From Mangifera indica (Eukaryota; Streptophyta; Magnoliopsida; Sapindales; Anacardiaceae), in contig NC_058154.1 of assembly GCF_011075055.1 (NCBI RefSeq), positions 5,691,501 to 5,755,500 on the forward strand: a stretch of DNA of 64,000 nucleotides, read 5' to 3'. Position 1 is the first letter of the stretch; each line of letters opens with the position of its first letter. Made by a program: the position numbers and the translations under genes. Below are positions 60,071 through 64,000 of this stretch, in pieces. A model generated the notes under the pieces. It saw only the letters and a list, made by a program, of their open reading frames with translations, did no database searches and was not told where the DNA came from.

Positions 60071-61744
60071 TTTCTCACCTCAACTGATCCTTGTACACTT
60101 ATTTAGGGTTAATGGTGCCAATGTGATGGTTTTATTATTCATCATAAGGAATATTGATTTTTAAACCCATTATACATCACTCACATATCAAATCACCACA
60201 GTCTTCCTAATTTGATATGCTCGACATGTATTGGCTCTATATCACATAGGATCTATCATGGTACTTTCCAATGGATAATGCCATTATCACTTATTTTTTA
60301 ACTTTGATTTCCCCATAGTCATTTAACCATTAAAGCTTGTAAGGCTTCGAATGTATAAGTGTAGGTAGGTCAAGTTTTTCAACTAATTCAATACTAGCAA
60401 CATTAGCATAACTCCTCTCATCTATGATTAAGGTACACACCTTATTTAGAACATGGCAATAAGTATGAAAAATATTTTCTCTTTGTACCTCATCCTTAAC
60501 CCTATATTGCATGTTTAAGGCTCTCTTCGATACTAAAACTTTACCCTCTATCGGATACTCTACCTCAACGTCACTAGCATCCTCTAATGGTGGCATAGAT
60601 TCATCACTAGACTCTTCTTTAGTCTTATACTCACCATCCTTCCTCAACAGCATGGTTCTTTTATTAGGACACTAAAAGGCTATATGACCCTTACCTAAAC
60701 ACTTAAAGCACTTGATCTCACTATTTCTTTTAAGTGGTTTAGGTTTACTACTAGGTTTTTCACGGTTGAACTACTCTCTTCTAGGTTTAGAGTTTTTCGC
60801 TTAGGCTTATAAAGTGGTTTCTCAGCTCCTTTAAACACACTTACTTCCAAAGGTTACTATAATAAGGTCCTATATCTCTTTTACCCTTTCTCTTGAACTG
60901 TCTCTATACCTTAATCACCATATGAACCAAATCCTCTAACTCAGCATAATGTTATAGCTCTATCACATTTGCTATATCCCTATTTATCTCATTAAAAAAT
61001 CTAGCTATAGTAGTCTCCCTATCTCCCTCTATATTAGCCCTAATCATGGCTATCTTCATTTCTTTATAATAGTCTTTTACACTCTTTATCCCCTGCCTAA
61101 GCCCCTGTAATTTCTGAAGTAAATCCTTATGATAATTGCCTAGAACAAATCACTGTCTCATCATACTTTTGATCTCAACCCAAGTATCTATAGGTTTATC
61201 CAGATTCCTATGCCTATTATTTAATAATTGGTCCCACCAGATAATAGCATAATCAGTGAATTCTATAGTAGTTAATTTCACTTTTTTCTCCTCCGTATAA
61301 CTATAGATGTCGAAAACATGATCTACCTTCCATTCCCAATCTAGATAGGCTTCCGAAAAAGGTGGAATTTTCATTTTAATACTATTGAGGCTACTATCAC
61401 ATTGTCTAGTTCCCTTGTACAAACTATTCCTATGTCATTTTTGTCCTCCCTTGCTCTCTAAAGTAATTTGCCTATATCTTTCTTCATCATCATCGCTATT
61501 AGAACTATCTTATCTTCATCTCTCACTAAAGGTGTTTTTCTTCTATCCTTATTCATACTAGATCCCTTTCTATCACTCTATTGTTTCTCTAACCTATCCA
61601 ACCTCTCATTGACACTCCTCATTGCATTAAAGAATCGTTCAAACTATTGTTGGATTGCTTACATTATAAAAGTCTCAGTTTTACCGGAACCTTACACAAC
61701 ACTTGTGCTTTTTGGATCTACCATGTCAACAATTTTGAAATAGA

Positions 61745-62610
61745 TATAGAAGTCCTCACAAACTCCCTTACGTGTCAACACTTGCACTCATGTTTTCTCT
61801 TTAATATCCTCACACTCTTTATAATCAAAATTTTCTTTTTTTATAAAGAACAAATCAAGAAGGATTCTTGAGACAAAACAACCACTAATGAATCTAGGTT
61901 GGGTCTAAGAATGATTAAAACACAAAGAAAAGAATTAAAGGACTCAAGAAAAGAAATTTTTAGAATTAGAAAAATGGATTCAATTAGTGACACAAACACA
62001 CAAGGAAAAGAACTTCCAAGAAAGACACCAAGAACAAAAATTGGAGTTCAATTCAAAAAGGCGTAAAGTGATCTAACTTTCTCCTTGATCTTTCTTCCTT
62101 TTTTTTTTTTCCTTTTCTTTTCTTTTCTATTCTAATTTTTTTTTTTACTCACACTAACACTAGGCCAAATATGACTACTCCCTTAAATGTATCTTGATAC
62201 TTCTTTTATGTTGTTGCCACAAAATTTAACAAATTTTCACCAAAAATCACTGATTTTCTAGCCAAGATTAACAAGGTTCACACAAGATCCTTCCAAGAAT
62301 TCAAGAAATCAAAGAAAACCCAACCAAGAACTTATTTCCTAAACTCGGCAATTACAAGATTTCCAAGATTTGATTGATTTGATTAAGATTCAAACAAACC
62401 CTAACTACAAACACCTACACATAATTTGGCCTTAATACACTTTTCAACAAAGTAAATTTCTTCTTTTTTTTTTTTTTTTTTGACTTTCAAGATCAATTAA
62501 GAAATTAAAACATTTTGGCTATGACTAGAACAAGAAATTCAACAAAAAATTTAAGAAAAACAAGAAACAAGACTACAAGATAATTGACTAACACAAGAAC
62601 AAAGAGAATT
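61745..62610. other. Leader or LTR-like DNA of the second Gypsy, with poly-T runs
   Basis: Lys/Asn-rich AT sequence with T runs at 62098-62110, 62132-62142 and 62464-62480. No primer site or partner repeat was found. It joins the kinase pseudogene near 62610. Confidence 0.35.
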
Positions 62611-62619
62611 AATGATTAA

Positions 62620-63298
62620 GACTCACAGATCTCTATGAACAGCCGATGTAGATAATTCATTCCCTTTGTCTATACCAAATGACAGTCCTTTAGCTGAACG
62701 TCATGGGCCTGGAATATTTGATAATATTCATAATGACAACAGGAATAAGAAGTGATAGATGATATATTTAAAGAGATAAAAGAAAAAATGCATACTTCTT
62801 CAAAACATACCACATCATAGGCCATATTCAAACGGCGCCTCACATCAAACACCTCTCTTGCACCAGGTTTATGTAACAGCCTATACAAGCTGCCTCTGCA
62901 ATTTGAAGCTACCATGTGAATTCCTTTAATGAATTAACCCCTAAAGGTAACAAAGAGATACTGAAATAAATAATATGGAAAAGGAAAATTAGTTGCTCTC
63001 ATGAATTTTTTTTATTTGGAGGTGGGATTCTAGGAAGAAATTCTGAAACCTTGATAAATATTCTGTTACTATGGAAATGTTTGGGGGCTGAGTGACAGCA
63101 CCCATAAAAAGAACAATATTTGGATGCCGTAATTGCAACCTAACCAAGAAAATTAAGACAAAGAAATTAAATCAAAGACATAAAATAAATTATACTTTTC
63201 TGATTTAAACACAGTTTACCACTACATACCTCCCTCAAAAATTCCTGAAAGCGTTCTCCATGAAAGCCTTGTTCCATGAGAATTTTCACAGCAACATC
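62620..63298 (-). pseudogene. CTR1/EDR1-like Raf MAPKKK kinase-domain exons, broken
   Basis: Four minus-strand exons fit the N-lobe to catalytic loop of plant Raf-like (B-group) kinases. Exon a, 63230-63298, gives DVAVKILMEQGFHGE to FLRE, with the ATP-binding VAVK lysine. Exon b, 63050-63139, holds [16 protein letters not shown] and SIVTEYLS. Exon c, 62811-62895, gives GSLYRLLHKPGAREV to MAYDV. Exon d, from 62669, gives KGMNYLHR. AG acceptors and GT donors are in place for a-c and phases agree. Exon b is 90 bp where the family pattern requires 101, losing 11 bp just after its first three codons. Exon d lacks about 13 bp before the HRD site. Both losses shift the frame. The gene is cut near 62620 by repeat DNA. 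These kinases act early in ethylene and defence signalling; this copy cannot make one. Confidence 0.85.
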
Positions 63299-63301
63299 CT
63301 G

Positions 63302-64000
63302 TAATTTGAATAAGGGAACAAAACAAAAAAAAAAAATGTTATTATTTAGAAATAACCAAAAAGTTAATGCTAATGCCTGAAATGGAGCACGACAACAGAA
63401 CTAGCATACATATAAATGAGGGCAAAAAACTAAAGGAAAAGTAACTTATTGAAGCGTACATCTGAATCTGAATCAACAACTTGATGAAAAAAATTAAAAA
63501 GAAAATACAAGACAGAAGGCGGAGAATTCACTCTTACAAGAAAGAAAAGGTAAGACGATCGAAAGTGCTTCCTAAAGAATAACAGATTACAAATTCAAAG
63601 TGTCCTAACTTGAGAGCAAGTTTTGTACTTTAGGATTCAGCAGTCAACTGAACATTTTCCAAACAACCGCTTAAAAACAACTTGGAGCTTTTGAGAAACA
63701 AAAACTGGAAACGTGCAAAATTCTTTCTTCTTCTTCTAAATAAAAACTACAGTACCATTTGTTCTTAGAAAAGTATTTCCAGAATACGCTAGCAAACGTG
63801 TTCTTAAATCATGCAAATTAAAAAAAAATTAATTTTGTTCAACAAAATACTTCTTCAAACACATTTTTGCAAAAAAAAATTTGATACCATAAATATCTAA
63901 AAATCAGGAGGTACTGATTAAAATTGTTTACTTTCTATGATAAAGATTTAGTTGCATGAAACAAAAATATCCAATGATCTCCATATTTCATTAGAATCCA
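63302..64000. other. Probable intron or upstream region of the kinase relic
   Basis: No exon was recognised. The sequence is AT-rich with A and T runs. The kinase exon coding the glycine-rich loop should lie further right, outside the window. Confidence 0.4.

Larger units (their letters stand above)
57250..61740 (-). pseudogene. Second Gypsy element gag-pol, decayed, no LTR pair found
   Basis: Minus strand. Gag (61422-60660) reads KIPPFSEAYLDWEWKVDHVF with a knuckle-like CFKCLGKGHIAF near 60700. Protease region (60653-60330) reads KVCTLIIDERSYANVASI, with the catalytic D-G-G changed to DER. RT (59420-58870) has [26 protein letters not shown] and intact YFDDILVY near 58960. RNase H (58620-58200) has [16 protein letters not shown] and DALSRKYA. 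Integrase (58080-57320) has [13 protein letters not shown] and [10 protein letters not shown], then DGQMEVVNKTLSQ, so D, D and E are kept. About 12 residues between SG and KTTFKTEYG of RT are lost in frame. It is probably a chromovirus by motif wording; the lineage is not settled. Confidence 0.88.

Noticed and set aside
1..64000. tRNA and rRNA genes
   Set aside because: The only tRNA-related words are primer-binding sites complementary to the tRNA-iMet 3' end; no cloverleaf was found.

Overview
The window looks like nuclear DNA from a dicot plant. It is AT-rich and consists mostly of decayed LTR retrotransposons with tRNA-iMet primer sites. It also holds a plant L1-type LINE, hAT relics, a Ulp1/DUF1985 transposon relic, (TA)n and (CT)n microsatellites, and fragments of host genes with plant-type introns. 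The species cannot be named from the sequence. No rRNA, tRNA, CRISPR array or bacterial-style operon was seen.

Layout. 1-4611: minus-strand relic of a Ulp1-protease/DUF1985 transposon protein, followed by an array of about 23 copies of a 119-bp satellite and a Mutator-like terminus. 4612-5390: possible promoter and first exon of a minus-strand host gene (weak). 5400-8765: a Copia 5' LTR with primer site nested inside the 3' LTR of another minus-strand Copia. 8787-11600: plus-strand Copia with LTR, primer site, long leader containing hairpins, and a decayed gag. 11600-19970: more LTRs of the same large Copia family, a Gypsy gag fragment, and LTR-like DNA. 19973-24132: a complete-ended Copia of the Tnt1/Tork type, with target duplication ACTTG on both sides, inserted in a 23-bp minisatellite and lacking the RT core and RNase H. 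25169-25490: the only intact-looking host gene, a small secreted peptide. 26701-28830: Copia LTR, gag start and integrase fused to a Gypsy RT fragment. 29755-43923: a Gypsy chromovirus with both LTRs. Its 5' LTR is split by a 5.8-kb LINE (37773-43563), and target duplications are visible for both insertions. 43960-49880: microsatellites, a hAT transposase tail and two LTRs of the large Copia family. 49890-52065: a probable solo Gypsy LTR. 53400-53980: hAT transposase relic. 54080-55584: Copia RT/RNase H. 57300-61700: a second Gypsy with a 266-bp internal duplication. 62620-63298: four exons of a CTR1/EDR1-like Raf kinase, two of them carrying frameshifting micro-deletions.

No working metabolic or defence system was recognised. 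The value of the window is its insertion record: element inside element inside repeat, with boundaries that can be read to the base, plus an unusual satellite joined to a protease-carrying transposon. All protein calls come from reading motifs by eye; no database search was possible.
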